DNA from: Nematostella vectensis
Taxonomy: Eukaryota > Cnidaria > Anthozoa > Actiniaria > Edwardsiidae
Assembly: GCF_932526225.1 (NCBI RefSeq)
Contig: NC_064040.1
Coordinates: 14,504,494 to 14,568,493, forward strand
DNA: 64,000 bases
Direction of reading: 5' to 3'
In this document: piece after piece, positions 1 to 31,299 of the stretch
How positions within the stretch are numbered: the first letter of the stretch is position 1
How the letters are laid out: the number at the start of each line of letters is the position of its first letter
Program-made: the position numbers and the translations under genes
Notes under the pieces: model-generated
The model's database searches: none
Seen by the model: the letters and a program-made list of their open reading frames with translations, nothing else
What the model was told of the DNA's origin: nothing

Positions 1-317
1 ACACGGATTCTGAAGGAAGTGACAAGGATGAATGATCAGATGGTTAAAAGATAGGAATAAAAGCAGAGAGAAACAAAATCTATAAACAATACGAAACTGA
101 ACAAAATGCCTTACAAACAGTCTTATAAATCATCAAAATTCTATATAGAATCAATGAATGCAATCAAACAGGTATAAAAAGTTTAAAAACGAAAAAAGCG
201 AAAAAGGTATTTTTGAAAATGATAACGATATACGCTAATGGCATCTACGATCAATCATTATTGCAATTTAGAGGAATTTCAATTCTTTTAAAAGAGAAAA
301 GAAAGTACGAACAACAG
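1..317. other. AT-rich flank, no gene seen
   Basis: AT-rich sequence with A-runs up to the first minisatellite unit. I see no exon with splice sites. The PAN-domain gene on the minus strand may continue through here, because no stop-bearing last exon was found for it. Confidence 0.5.
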
Positions 318-1179
318 GGTTGGGTTAGGTTGTCTTTGGAAAACACGAGTAAAATGATGGGATCTTGGGTTGCCTTTGGGAAACACGAGTTAAATGATGG
401 GATCTTTGGTTGTCTTTGAAAGACACAAGTAAAATGATGGGATCTTGGGTTGTCTTTGGAAGACACAAGTAAAATAATGGGATCTTGGGTTGCCTTTGGA
501 AAACACGAGTAAAATGATGGGATCTTGGGTTGCCTTTGGAAAGCACAAGTAGAATGATGGGATCTTGGGTTGCCTTTGGAAAACACGAGTTAAATGATGG
601 GATCTTGGGTTGTCTTTGGAAGACACAAGTAAAATAATGGGATCTTGGGTTGCCTTTGGAAAACACGAGTAAAATGATGGGATCTTGGGTTGCCTTTGGA
701 AAGCACAAGTAAAATGATGGGATCTTGGGTTGCCTTTGGAAAACACGAGTTAAATGATGGGATCTTGGGTTGTCTTTGGAAGACACAAGTAAAATGATGG
801 GATCTTGGGTTGCCTTTGGAAGACACAAGTAAAATGATGGGATCTTGGGTTGCCTTTGGAAAGCACAAGTAAAACGATGGGATCTTGGGTTGCCTTTGGA
901 AAACACGAGTTAAATGATGGGATCTTGGGTTGCCTTTGGAAAACACGAGTTAAATGATGGGATCTTGGGTTGTCTTTGGAAAACACGAGTTAAATGATGG
1001 GATCTTGGGTTGCCTTTGGAAAACACGAGTAAAATGGCGGGATCTTGGGTTGCCTTTTAAAAACACAAATAAAATGATAGGATCTTGGGTTGCCTTTGGA
1101 AAACACGAATAAAATGATGGGATCTTTGGTTGCCTTTGGAAAACACGAGTAAAATGATGGGATCTTGGGTTGCCTTTGG
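318..1179. repeat. 40-bp minisatellite, about 21 units
   Basis: Tandem units of 40 bp with the core TTGGGTTGCCTTTGGAAAAC followed by ACGAGTAAAATGATGGGATC. Single-base variants are interspersed (TGTCTTTGG for TGCCTTTGG, GACACAAG for AAACACGAG, TTAAATG for AAAATG). Because 40 is not a multiple of 3, three units make a 40-codon pattern, so long repetitive open frames appear on the minus strand; these are artefacts of the repeat. The variant units look locally shuffled, as expected from unequal exchange. Confidence 0.95.
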
Positions 1180-1467
1180 TCCCGTCATGTATCAACCATG
1201 TGTTGGGGGGCAGTTTGCTCACCGGCCTATCTCTGACCCAGCCCTCCGCCAGCATCCTGGGCCAGCAGTGCTGGCGTGTGCTGGCGCAGTTTGCATAGGG
1301 CTTTCAGGGAACTGAAAATTGTGGTCGTTAACTGAGCTGTTCGCTTACAAGAGCTTGCTTTTAAAAAGCGAACAGTTGGCGCCTAGAAAAATAAACAATG
1401 GTAGTAATATTGCGGAGCTGTTGCTTACGAAAGCGGTCCCTCAGAGAAATTCCACTGTATGTTAAAA

Positions 1468-1700
1468 ACGTAAGCTTTCCTTATAAGCACATCAGCTTAG
1501 CCCAGGCCTGGCCACTAAGCTTACCTTAAAAGCGCAATAGCTGAAACAAGCCCTGCTCAAAAAGCTCACCTTAAAAGCGCAATAGCTAAAACCAGGCCTG
1601 GCCACAAAAGCTTACCTTAAAAGCGGAATAGCTGAAACCAGCCCTGCACAAAAAGCTTACCTTAAAAGCGCAATAACTGAAACCGGGCCTGGGCACTAAG
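1468..1700. repeat. 45-46 bp tandem repeat, about 5 units, with splice-like sites
   Basis: Units contain CTTACCTTAAAAGCG, then AATAGCTGAAACCAG, then GCCTGGCCAC. The CCTTAAAAGCG core recurs near 1524, 1569, 1615 and 1660, and a diverged copy lies near 1472. Read on the minus strand, each unit carries an acceptor-like GGTTTCAG, about 16 bases, then a donor-like AAG|GTAAGC. The array abuts the PAN-domain exon on that strand, and the exon's best donor lies in the first unit reached. Confidence 0.9.
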
Positions 1701-2785
1701 CTAGCGCCGTTGGTTCCGTTATCTGCATAGTTCAGTTCGCAGGCCCTTTTCCCCGCGGCGTCTATCGCAGCGAGGTTATAGGAGAGGCAGGAACGCTCAA
1801 CAAAGCATTGAGCTTCACACGATCCTGGATCTGCGCTTGTGCTGAGGTTAGTGATAGTGAAGTAGACCGGAAGTGACATGTCAGAGACACAATCCAGGAC
1901 TTGGAGGGTACGGCACGCTGTCAGGACTACATAAAAGAGAATACAGCAACATGATTAGAGGGATGGGGTGTAGGCATGTCTAGAGATGTGGTGACGTCAT
2001 GCTTAGAAGAATGGTGACGTCATGAATACGGGGATGGTGACGTCTTGTCCAGAGGGGCGATGACGTCATGTTTAAAGGGAAATGTTGACGTCATGTCTAG
2101 AGGGAAATGTCGACGTCATGTTTAGAGGGGTGTTTTTTCTCTTTTCTCTGGACGAAAATTTCTGAACATTATATATCTACTATATATCGCTGAATCACAA
2201 TATTGTGCTGCTGGAAAGGCATGCATCATGTAGACAAGTCATTTTTTTTCGAGCCCATATGGATTTTTTTAAAAATGGCTTCAAGTAAGTTGCATATTCC
2301 ACAACAAGTTATAAAAAGAAACTGTGTGAGTTGATACACATTATTCACGAATGGCATGAATACTGAACGAAACCGAAGATAGACCCTGGCCGATCGCCGT
2401 ATAACGAAACACAATTCGTTTAGCCATTAACGTTGTTTCGCATGTTTTTGACAGTAGCGGGTCTATAGGGGGAGCCCCTGTTTTACTAATTAAAATACTT
2501 TAAGAATTAGGAGTTGAAAATTTCAAAAACAAGATTTCAAGATTACGAAGTTTGGATCGCGACTAAGTCTCACCCAAGACAGAAAATCAAACATATTATC
2601 AATACTTCTCTGAATTTCCGTACTAAAACATAAAGCTAACAATAACAAGAAACAAAAAATTGCAAGTTAAGTTATACAACTAAATACTGAAGGTATTACT
2701 TTGACTTACCGATCACAATTTTGAGAGCAAGTAGATAAACCAAGAAAGGGTAGCCGATAAAGAAGAATACCTTCTTTCGGCCCAT
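1661..2785 (-). CDS. Secreted PAN/apple-domain protein, 5' part (2 exons)
   Basis: Partial gene. Exon 1 (2785-2710) begins MGRKKVFFFIGYP, a short basic start followed by a hydrophobic stretch typical of a signal peptide or anchor, and ends at ATCG|GTAAGT with one base left over. Exon 2 (1926-1661) starts after a pyrimidine-rich tract and TATGTAG; its TC completes a valine codon, so the phases agree. It encodes CRTLQVLDCVSDMS, then GSCEAQCFVERSCLSYNL and KRACELNYAD. This spacing of cysteines and the SCLSYN motif are the signature of PAN/apple domains, which bind proteins or sugars outside the cell. The 3' end of exon 2 is uncertain: the best donor (TTTAAG|GTAAGC) lies inside the adjoining tandem repeat, which would add about 12 repeat-derived residues. 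No stop codon exon was found, so the gene runs on to the left. Family assignment is fairly sure; exact function is unknown. Confidence 0.72.
1985..2125. repeat. Short tandem repeat carrying six CRE-like sites
   Basis: Imperfect 22-30 bp units of the form TGACGTCATGTTTAGAGGGA. Perfect TGACGTCA occurs near 1992, 2014, 2061 and 2086, with one-base variants near 2038 and 2111. TGACGTCA is the palindromic CREB/ATF site. The cluster sits in the first intron of the PAN-domain gene, about 0.6 kb inside from its start codon. Whether it is regulatory or only a by-product of the repeat is not shown. Confidence 0.7.
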
Positions 2786-5352
2786 GGTGAACACTTCCTA
2801 AATTTCCGTCGATTTATCTTACAATGACACACGTAGGACTTTAATGTGCTCTCCTCTCTATGCTCGTGATAGATCAATTAGTCACACCTGCATGCAATAC
2901 TGATAAAAACAGCCCTGATCTATATGCATGTCAAACTGATATGAGATGGTTAATATTTCATTAAAATCTGCTGCGCTTTGTCAGAAAAAAAATAATTACC
3001 TTTGTGTCAGTGCTAATAGCACGCGATTTGTTACTTTCCTAAAATTCCACCAAATTCGGCCACAGGTATACTAGGTGTACTAGATGTACTAGATATTCTT
3101 GAGCACTGCCCCATACATTTCCTCAGATATTGAAGAGAAAATAGAGTATTACTAGCACTTTAAATTAACTTCTTGTTTAGTAATGGAAACTAATGCATAA
3201 GAATTAATTATGGTCCTTCGTGTGGAAGGAGTTTTTTGATTTCCCTAAACAATGTTGAGTCCCTTAGTAACTCACAGACTTTGGTGAAAATGAATGTTAC
3301 CAATTTTCTTGAGTTTATAGCTATTCCCGAGCCCTGGTCAATAAATTGTTCGACTATTTATCGACGTTCAATGTCTAACTATTTATGCAGATGTGCTGAT
3401 GTAAATATGAAAAAAGGATCGTGAAAAATCCACCTTTTTCCATTTAAAGTTGTCTCAAGCTATGTACGAGGGGAGATGCGGTATCGGGCGGGCTACCTGT
3501 GCTTGAGTTAGGATGCAATACAGAGTGGGCTACCTGTGCTTGAGTTACCAGCGCCTGAGTTAGGTTGCTACCTTGAGCGGGTTACCTGTGCCTGAGTTAG
3601 AATAAACCTCAAGCGGGATACCTGTGCCTGAGTTAGGATAAAGCCTGTCTACCTGTACTGGCGATGCCTAACAGGAGATAAGAGACGCCACATACGGCTT
3701 TGATGGAGGTGATACTTTATTCAGAAGACTTTTTAACAAGCAGTTATAACAAATATCCGCATGGTACAGGATTGGACGAGCCGGTGACTCGAGGGGTGAC
3801 AGCGTGCACACTTGATGCGTGAATAGGTGTAAGAATTGAGCAACAGGTTTAACCGAGTGGTACATAATATACCATCTTTAGGGTCTTCAGGAAAAAAAAA
3901 TTCTAAGCCATTTAAACTACTGGGGAGGTGTTTCACAGATAATTCAAATCAACCCAAAATCTGGAAACAGTTTCTAACACGTCTAGCTACTCGGTAAAAT
4001 GTTCAGGGGGCGGGGCCTTTGTCAAGCCACACATTGGCCAGGGGGGGGGAAGCAGACGCCAGTTTTTGTAACATAATTTGTGAAATTCTAAATCTACAAA
4101 GGAGGGGTGGGGGCAGTCCTTTCCATATCAAATATATGTTGTCCTTCGTCTCAATGAGGCCCTCCCCTCCACCTGGCTACATCATCTATGTTCTCGATAT
4201 AACGACGTGATTTCTCAATCCATTGTTATATCGTTCCCCTGTATCAGATAACAAATTGACCTAATTGATCTATAAAGTTACTTGAATGCTTAGATCAAGA
4301 CCAGGTAATGAAGGGAATCTGGAGTTATTAACGCGCATTCAATGTTCTTACTATTGGTCTTGAATTTATTAAGTCATTATTACTACATCTATCTCCACTC
4401 CGGCTGAATTCTATTCTATTCCAGTCCAGTACCCACCCTATAGAATTCACCCGGACACAAATAAATCCATGACCGACGTAAGGGTGATCAGGTTGCCAAG
4501 CGACAACGGGCAGCTCAGTCAAGCCTGGGTCAAGAAACGCCAAAGCGAGGCTATAAAACGCTTGCCCAGTTCCCTCGGCCCAGGCCTAGCGAGCTGTCCG
4601 CCATTATGGTAGCAAAGCTTATGAACGTGAGAAGCCTACTAGCTGTGAATATCAGTTACAACTGCTGTAAGCCAAGGGACAGAAAAGATACTGTGATCTG
4701 CATATATTTCCCCAATTCCTCAATTTTAGATACGTTATTAAACCCATGGACGGATTTCAATCTTACGATGATTTGTCGATAACACAACGAGGGTGCAAGT
4801 CACGTGACACCATAGTCACGCGACAACTTTGAGTTAAATACGAGAGATATTACAATAGGCCGAAATAGTAGCGCGTGAGATAAAAAGAATCGTAATAAAA
4901 CCTACAAACGAGTTTTTTTTTACCAATTCCGGGTAAAAAAACATATGCTTTCAAAGAAACTCGTCCAGGGATTGAAAAGGAAAAATATATCTTACTTTCC
5001 CATTTATTAAACATCAACTAGTGCTAACGTAGATTGCCCATTCTCTGTCCCTTTTTCTGTAGATGGAGGAATTCTTTTAAAAAAAAAGCCCCAGTTCTGC
5101 TTATAATCGATTTAGTACGAAACGGTGCATTATGGGATAATTGAAATAATTTCAAGGTAATCTAGATGTCGCTGACGTCACGCATTTCCAACGACGTGTC
5201 ACGAAGATTGCGTGACCAGCCTAAGGGAGCCGTAACAGGGCGCATATAGTAGGCAAGCGGCTACACGCCGCAGCCAGTAAAAATTAAATAGTTGCTAAGA
5301 CTATATACACTTTTACATTAAGCAATTCATACGTCGTCCACGTCAGTCATGC
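2786..5352. other. Intergenic, no convincing gene
   Basis: Lies between the PAN-domain start codon and the MARK poly(A) signal. It includes a tandem repeat at about 3476-3665 (listed separately), a G-rich patch near 4010-4110 and, near 4605 on the minus strand, a short ATGGCGGACAGC frame that stops after 17 codons. No exon with matched splice sites and a recognisable domain was found. Confidence 0.5.
3476..3665. repeat. Imperfect tandem repeat, about 4 units of 40-50 bp
   Basis: Units share GGCTACCTGTGCTTGAGTTA and variants (GGTTACCTGTGCCTGAGTTAG, GGATACCTGTGCCTGAGTTAG). On the minus strand each unit reads like CTCAGGCACAG|GTAxCC, which looks like both an acceptor and a donor. It lies upstream of the PAN-domain first exon on that strand. 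No coding potential was recognised. Confidence 0.8.
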
Positions 5353-5358
5353 TTTATT
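5353..5358 (-). terminator. Poly(A) signal AATAAA for the MARK gene
   Basis: On the minus strand AATAAA lies about 170 bp past the MARK stop codon at 5529, a usual 3' UTR distance. It is the nearest perfect hexamer I could find. No cleavage site can be confirmed. Confidence 0.5.
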
Positions 5359-5528
5359 GGGTGTTGCATGACGCGAAAACTCTTGCTTGCCATGGCAATA
5401 TGCTTGGTACTGCAATCCATCTGTGTGCGACTAAATGTCTCAGACGCGCAGCTCGCGTGTGATCGGCCCACGAACCGCATTTGCGAGAGTCACCCGGAGG
5501 CCCTAGCAATCCGCTATGGGGAACGCCA

Positions 5529-25742
<20,214 letters not shown>

Positions 25743-26214
25743 GCATCAAATAACATATCTCGACGAGGGGGTGCGTGACATCAAAGAAACGTCATACTTC
25801 TTTTTGTCTGGCGTCACAAAAGTCACGCAATGCCAATCATTATTGTCATTAGAAAACGGCAATAATATGGACAATTAACAACCAGTTTGATTAACAACCA
25901 AGGACTAATTAAAGTCTTAACTAATTATTTTCTATAGTATTTTAGAAAATAAACAAAATGCTTTTAAAGCTCGCCCTCCCCTGATCATGACTCATCATCG
26001 TTTAGTAAAAGTAATATTTCCTCGTCTGTCTTTTGTTGGTATATAATGATAAATCTTAGAGATACGCCCGGAATAAGCCAAAATGCACTCACGTTTTTTT
26101 TTCTAACTCACGAATATAGGAATGCTTGTTCTAAGCAAAAAGAGAAAAAAAAACATCGACAAGTCTTTTTTATCCACTGATCACAAATATGACGGCTGCC
26201 AAAAGCGCTTTGCC

Positions 26215-26760
26215 TAGCGTTGGTGGTCGCTCCTAGGAATTAGAATAAAGCGTTTCGCCTACCTGCCCTAACTTAAGACAAAAAAAACACACAAGTATCA
26301 TTATTACAGCCACACACCTTTGTTATTGTTTTTATTTAAAATTGGAAGGCGCATAATGTGATAAAATATCGAAATAACCAACTGAAAACAAAGTTTAACA
26401 CTTTAATTTCCAAATGCAATCGAAAATATCTCATTGGCTTCCGCAAGGGTTGGGTATTATATTTTTATACACTAAAATTTATAAACTGTTATGAACATAT
26501 TCAGCCTTAAAATGTCCCAAAAATAAGAACGGCCCAGCCCTGAAAATTAGACGTTCTTATAAAAAAGGAGTGTAATCGTGTTGTAGGATGGATTGAACTT
26601 CGTCAATAAATGGGCATGAAACTAATGGTTCTCAACTCTGCTACTCAAATGCATTTGCATAGTAAAAGATTCGTCACGCAAGGCGGTATAATTTTCGTGT
26701 GCATAATTTCTCGTATGAAGAATGAGGCTTTATTCTAATTTCTAGGAGCGACCAACGCTA
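26215..26760. mobile_element. Inverted-repeat element, 546 bp
   Basis: Terminal inverted repeats of about 34 bp: left TAGCGTTGGTGGTCGCTCCT then AGGAATTAGAATAAAGC; right GCTTTATTCTAATTTCTAGG then AGCGACCAACGCTA. The left copy has a 3-base insertion (TGG). No coding frame of note. A TA dinucleotide forms each end and may be the target site, as in Tc1/mariner, but this is not certain. Confidence 0.8.
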
Positions 26761-27683
26761 ATATTCTCACCTTGGCCATGTTATTCCCTACGGGTTAAAA
26801 ACATCCTTTATAATTTCAGGCTTTTGATTGGCCAAGCACCTCTTAAAAGCTATGCTATTAATGCGCAAGCATTTAAGCCGTATTAAACAAGGCTAGCCAG
26901 CCTCGATTTCCAGTGGGCGCTCAGATAAGAATCATAAAGAGAAAGAGAAATCGACGGGATTAAGTCTAGGTTCCAAGAGTGATAAAACAGATAAAACAAT
27001 TGCCGCACCAGCCTTTTGAACAGTTACTTTTTCCACTAGCAAAAGGTATTATAAAAAAATAATTCCAAATCATTCTTGCATTGTTCTGCCCGGTAAGCGT
27101 AAGGGAGGTCAAGGTGCGCCAAGAGGAGGGGCTTTCTATTTGCTTCTACTCCTCCTTGCACTTTCCCCTTTTTAACAACTGAAAACACAAGGAAATCTTA
27201 AATTAAAAACAAATGTAAGACATTGATACAAATTAGCACGAGCTGTATAACGCAAATTTCACGCTAAGGACAGGCAAGACTCAAAACAGGAATTGATCCA
27301 TTTCGAAATGTGTAGCGATTACCGTGGAATGCGCGCACAGGAAAGACCGGGTGATTAGCGAACCCCAGGCGTGGGCGGTTTGTGTGGGCAACCGGAAATA
27401 AAATGGTGATTTCCTTACATTCGGGTCGTATCTATATCCTTTAGCCACAGTCTGGTATCCACTTTTTTTTCTTCAAATCATTCAAAGACTACACTCTTCA
27501 AAAGTACATTAATACAGTACGATCTACTTTTACGGAGGAGCGTGGTGCTATGAAAACAAGATTTGGAGAGCCACACGGATTTAGCTTTTGTTTCCGGGGT
27601 CGAACCCAGACCATCTGGGGCATAGCGCACGTAGTGATCACTATCGACTCTCACCCCACGAGTACCGTTTTGTACGAAATTAA

Positions 27684-27929
27684 AGCCGCATTGTCACCAG
27701 TTTACTTCAGGTCGGTTACCTAATAATATCCGATGATTTTTAACGGAAAACGCGAAAAATATTTCAAAATATTGAAAGCAGTGTGTTTATTGGAAGTTTC
27801 TTTGAGGATGTGATTGATAATTTTAAGCGGATGTCTTGTTTAATATCTCGGATTTTAATAGATTCTTTTGTCTTTTAACGGTTGAGGTTTCCGTCGGACC
27901 TCCGGAAGTGAACTGGTGATAATGCGGCT
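27684..27929. mobile_element. TTAA-flanked MITE, family A copy 1 (246 bp)
   Basis: Inverted ends AGCCGCATTGTCACCAGTTT and, at the right, GGTGATAATGCGGCT, flanked by TTAA on both sides (27680-27683 and 27930-27933). A second copy of the same family and the same length lies at 43357-43602 in reverse orientation, sharing internal blocks such as TTATTGGAAGTTTCTTTGAG. Non-coding, piggyBac-like by its target site. Confidence 0.9.
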
Positions 27930-28129
27930 TTAAAGAGCCCTTGTCAGCCACACCTTTGTTGTTATTTTTGCTGAATATGTTTTTGAGGACGAATTGTGAG
28001 TAATCTAGAAAAATATTAATAATAATATTAATATTAATGTTGTATACCTTAATTGCCAAATTCAATCGGAAATATTAGAATAGCTTCTCCAAATCAGCAG
28101 ATGCAAGATGATGCTTTCACCTAGTATTT

Positions 28130-28391
28130 TGCTAGGGTGACAAAATGGCGGGTGACACTAGAGAATCTTTCGTTCGCCCTAGGATATTACTTCGCGCGTC
28201 CAAGAGAGCGCGAAAATCGTGAATCCTGGTTTTCTCTAGCCTGCGAAACAGCTATTCCAGGTCGGCTTTTCCGACTTTCACGCAACTTAGCGCCTGTTGT
28301 TGAGCAGGAAAAGTTTTCTCCGCAGATCACACCTTCTGCATACGAGAAACTTGGCCCCTATCAAGTAATCACACATGAAGAAGTTCGGGTA
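28130..28391 (+). CDS. Possible exon of unknown gene
   Basis: A pocket of higher GC content with an open plus-strand frame lacking an in-frame ATG. It reads RLSRNLAPVVEQEKF and EKLGPYQVITHEEVR before a good donor CGG|GTAAGA at about 28388. A separate ATGGCGGGTGAC in another frame stops after 25 codons. No partner exon was found and I do not recognise the sequence. It could be a real short exon or a transposon fragment. Confidence 0.2.
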
Positions 28392-30323
28392 AGATCGAAA
28401 TTCATAGACGAACTTATTCTACACTGGGTTGTAAAAGTGGGTGACTCATCTTCTTTTGTGTGGAGCGTTAAACCGGAGGTCTAGCACAACACCGTGGAGC
28501 CTGTAAGCGGATAATGACGCAAACCCGTAAGCACTTCAGGCGTCGCGCAGACCCCATACACCCGGCCTGTGTTGCCGACGCGGAAAATACCAGTTTTTGG
28601 ATCGATTGAGAACAAAACTTTATTCATGATTAACTGAAAACACAGTAAAAATGTTGTTAGACTTGAATACAGTACATTTATGGAGGAGATTATAAATCGA
28701 TGACAATATCGTTGGAATGGGAGAATGTCAATGCGAGCTAAATAAAATAAAGATTTACATGACCACTGGTGGAATAGGTAAAGGAATGCCTGGTGTTTCA
28801 TCGCCGCCTTGCCGAGCTAATTGCTATTAATTTTGTTGGGATATTTTTATGGGAAAGAGGGGGGAGGCGCTTATTTCAAAATTCGAGGTTGAAAGGGGGC
28901 GCTTATTGGGGAAGCGGCGCTTATTTGAAGGAGGTCGCTTATCCGAATCATTGCAGTAAAAATCCCCTTAAAAAAACAGTTCGATGGATTTCTTATAGAC
29001 CTGGAGTACGGTTATAAAAAAAGCCCGATGATAAATACAATTCGAATTCTGCGATTCTTTTTTCCCGGTACTAGTGTCTAGCTGTCTCACGCCTCTAGTT
29101 ACGGTCCTGGATAATAGGCGTATAGCCCAAAAAAGGTCTTTTGCAGCGGTTTGTTGGCAGCTTTCTGGTGACTTTTTGATGAAAATTCTTGAAATGCTGC
29201 AATTTGTTTGCACATGTTGGGAAAATTGCACGAAGGCTGTAAACAGCGACCTGTAAGAGCCTTGATTTCACACAGATTTCACTGGAGTTCCATAATTATT
29301 TGGAAAACGGCCCATACTGAATTAAATACATAAAACATCGGTAGTCCAATTATGTTTATTTTTCTTTAATGTGAGTACAATTATACAGAACCCACGAGTG
29401 CATGGCGAGTAGCGAAAGAACTACAAGCAGGGGGTGGGGGGGTGGGGGGATGGTGCAAGAGAGAGAATTCCTTCACGACCTCCTTCCCCGTACCTCACGT
29501 TCCGCGTAGCCCATCCATGCTACACATGCATTTACAACTGTGTACACCCGTTATACATACCACATTACACGTTTATCCGATGCCTTAGTAAAATACTTTA
29601 ACACTAATTATGATTACAAAAATAATCCGATCAGCGAGGCAGAGCCATTATTTCTAAAGCCAATTGACAGCTCCTGCAAAACAGAAAATTTTCATTGAGG
29701 CTAAGATCAAACGTATTATTATCAAAAAGGCTAAGTTCAAACGTCGTATTATCCATAAGCCGTATTCAATGCAAATACATGCAAAAGAATGGTTTATCTA
29801 GACGATTATTTTCATCTTCATTTGTAGGCATTTGCATTGAAAACGGCTCATGGATAAGTTTAAACGTAGTATGAGAGGATGATACAGCTTAGGACAGTGA
29901 TAGACTGGGGTGATTGTAGTAAAATAAAATGAGCTGGAGATAAAAAAAAAAAAAGCAACATCCGACCCAGAGCCTAAAATGACGTTAATAATTAAAGATT
30001 AGTGTTAGTAAGAGGAATAGAGAAATGTGGACTCTTTTTGCTATTTTATTAGGCTTGAGTTTTTAGTCGGTTTATAAAAGTACGTAAGATTATGATTAGA
30101 AAGATTCGATTTCACAGCGGATGTATAACATTAAATTTTGCAACAGTAAAACCTTTGCCATACATTTAATACTCAGAATTAAGTTTACACAACAAGTTTG
30201 TGGATGAAGTTTTTTTTTTAATATTCACTAAAAATGTCACGTCAAGGATTAAATCATAATATATCAAGAGAATGACAAGGATAGTAATAGAGGCACTGCC
30301 CATAGTGGAACAGAACAACAAGG
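28392..30323. other. No gene identified
   Basis: Contains a minus-strand frame near 28484-28630 (FSIDPKTGIFRVGNTG) that ends in a stop, G-rich runs near 28858-28930 and 29431-29450, and the foldback at 29738-29873. None of these forms a gene I can support. Confidence 0.4.
29738..29873. mobile_element. Foldback element, about 136 bp
   Basis: AACGTCGTATTATCCATAAG followed by CCGTATTCAATGCAAAT pairs with ATTTGCATTGAAAACGGCTC followed by ATGGATAAGTTTAAACG. Pairing is imperfect. Non-coding and MITE-like. Confidence 0.55.
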
Positions 30324-30705
30324 CCGTAGCAGGGGCGGGGCACACCCAACCCCCCCCCCCCCCCCAATATTTTAAAGAAATATAAGGAAATGACCAGTAG
30401 GGGCGTGGCTGTGCCCCCCAATATTTTAAAGAAATATAAGGAAATGACCAGTAGGGGCGTGGCTGTGCCCCCCAATATTTTAAAGAAATATAAGGAAATG
30501 ACCAGTAGGGGCGTGGCTGTGCCCCCCAATATTTTAAAGAAATATAAGGAAATGACCAGTAGGGGCGTGGCTGTGCCCCCCAATATTTAAAAGAAATATA
30601 AGGAAATGACCAGTAGGGGTGTGGCTGTGCCCCAAATATTTCCTTAATGTTTCTGTATTGTGCCCCTCCCCCTTCCCAAGATATTTCTAAGCCTGCTACG
30701 GCACT
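30324..30705. mobile_element. MITE-like element with internal 54-bp tandem repeat
   Basis: Bounded by GGCCGTAGCAGGGG on the left and CCTGCTACGGCACTG on the right (inverted). Inside are five 54-bp units (ATATTTTAAAGAAATATAAG, GAAATGACCAGTAGGGGCGT, GGCTGTGCCCCCCA). Because 54 is 18 codons, open frames run through the array on both strands and are not proteins. Single-unit relatives occur in inverse orientation near 44490-44640 and 46820-46900. Confidence 0.75.
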
Positions 30706-31299
30706 GAACAAAGACACTTCTATACTTGATAGTTTTTTAGCAGTTACCTAGAATTACACATTTGAAGTGAACAGGGCCTTGTCTTGGTCTGAAACAGCAA
30801 TCACTAAGGGTGAGTGAACTAGTGGTGTATCCAGGAGGATTGGGGGGGGGGGGGAGGGGGGCTGATCTGATACAGCAATCAAGGGGTGAGTGAACCAATG
30901 GTGGATCCAGGGGGAGGGTTAATCTGGACAGAAAACCAGTGGCAAGTCCAAGGGAGGCCTGCAAAAGCAGAGCCAATAACACAGCCCAATAAAATTCAAG
31001 GGTGTGATGGAGGAGGTGTTACTAAGAATGGTGTGTCACCTAAGGGGGATGTCACTAATTGGAAGGGTAGAGCTGTGTTGTCACAGAATGTAGGGGTGTG
31101 GGTGCCACTGGGGGACGGCAGGGTGTTAATAAAGGTGTAGTGTGTCACTAAGTGAAAGGGGTATCACCATGGTGTCACAGAGGAAAGTAGGGTGTCCCTC
31201 GGGAGTTAAGGGGAATCACCCAGAGAGTCGGAGAAGTGTCTATGAAGGTGTGGTGTGACACTGAAGGGTGGGGAATGTCACTGACGAAAACTAGGCATA
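30706..31299. other. Spacer leading into minisatellite, with G-run
   Basis: Includes a long G homopolymer at about 30841-30860 and degenerating relatives of the 21-bp repeat (GTGTCACTAAG..., GGGTGTCCCTCG). It looks like the eroded left edge of the array; no gene. Confidence 0.5.

Larger units (their letters stand above)
25743..28129. other. Upstream of MARK; mobile elements, no gene
   Basis: Apart from the two inverted-repeat elements listed at 26215-26760 and 27684-27929, this is AT-rich unique sequence. The region just above 25742 is the expected promoter of the long MARK form, but I could not pick out a TATA box or initiator with confidence. Confidence 0.4.

Noticed and set aside
325..906. 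193-codon minus-strand frame (FQRQPKIPSF repeats)
   Set aside because: It is the translation of the 40-bp minisatellite; neighbouring frames are open in the same way.
318..1179. CRISPR-like regular array
   Set aside because: Units are contiguous variants of one sequence without unique spacers, and the host is an animal genome. The same holds for the other arrays.
4328..4543. 71-codon minus-strand frame
   Set aside because: No domain, no splice context and no GC rise; likely chance.
30166..30717. 183-codon minus-strand frame
   Set aside because: Caused by the 54-bp internal repeat of a MITE-like element.
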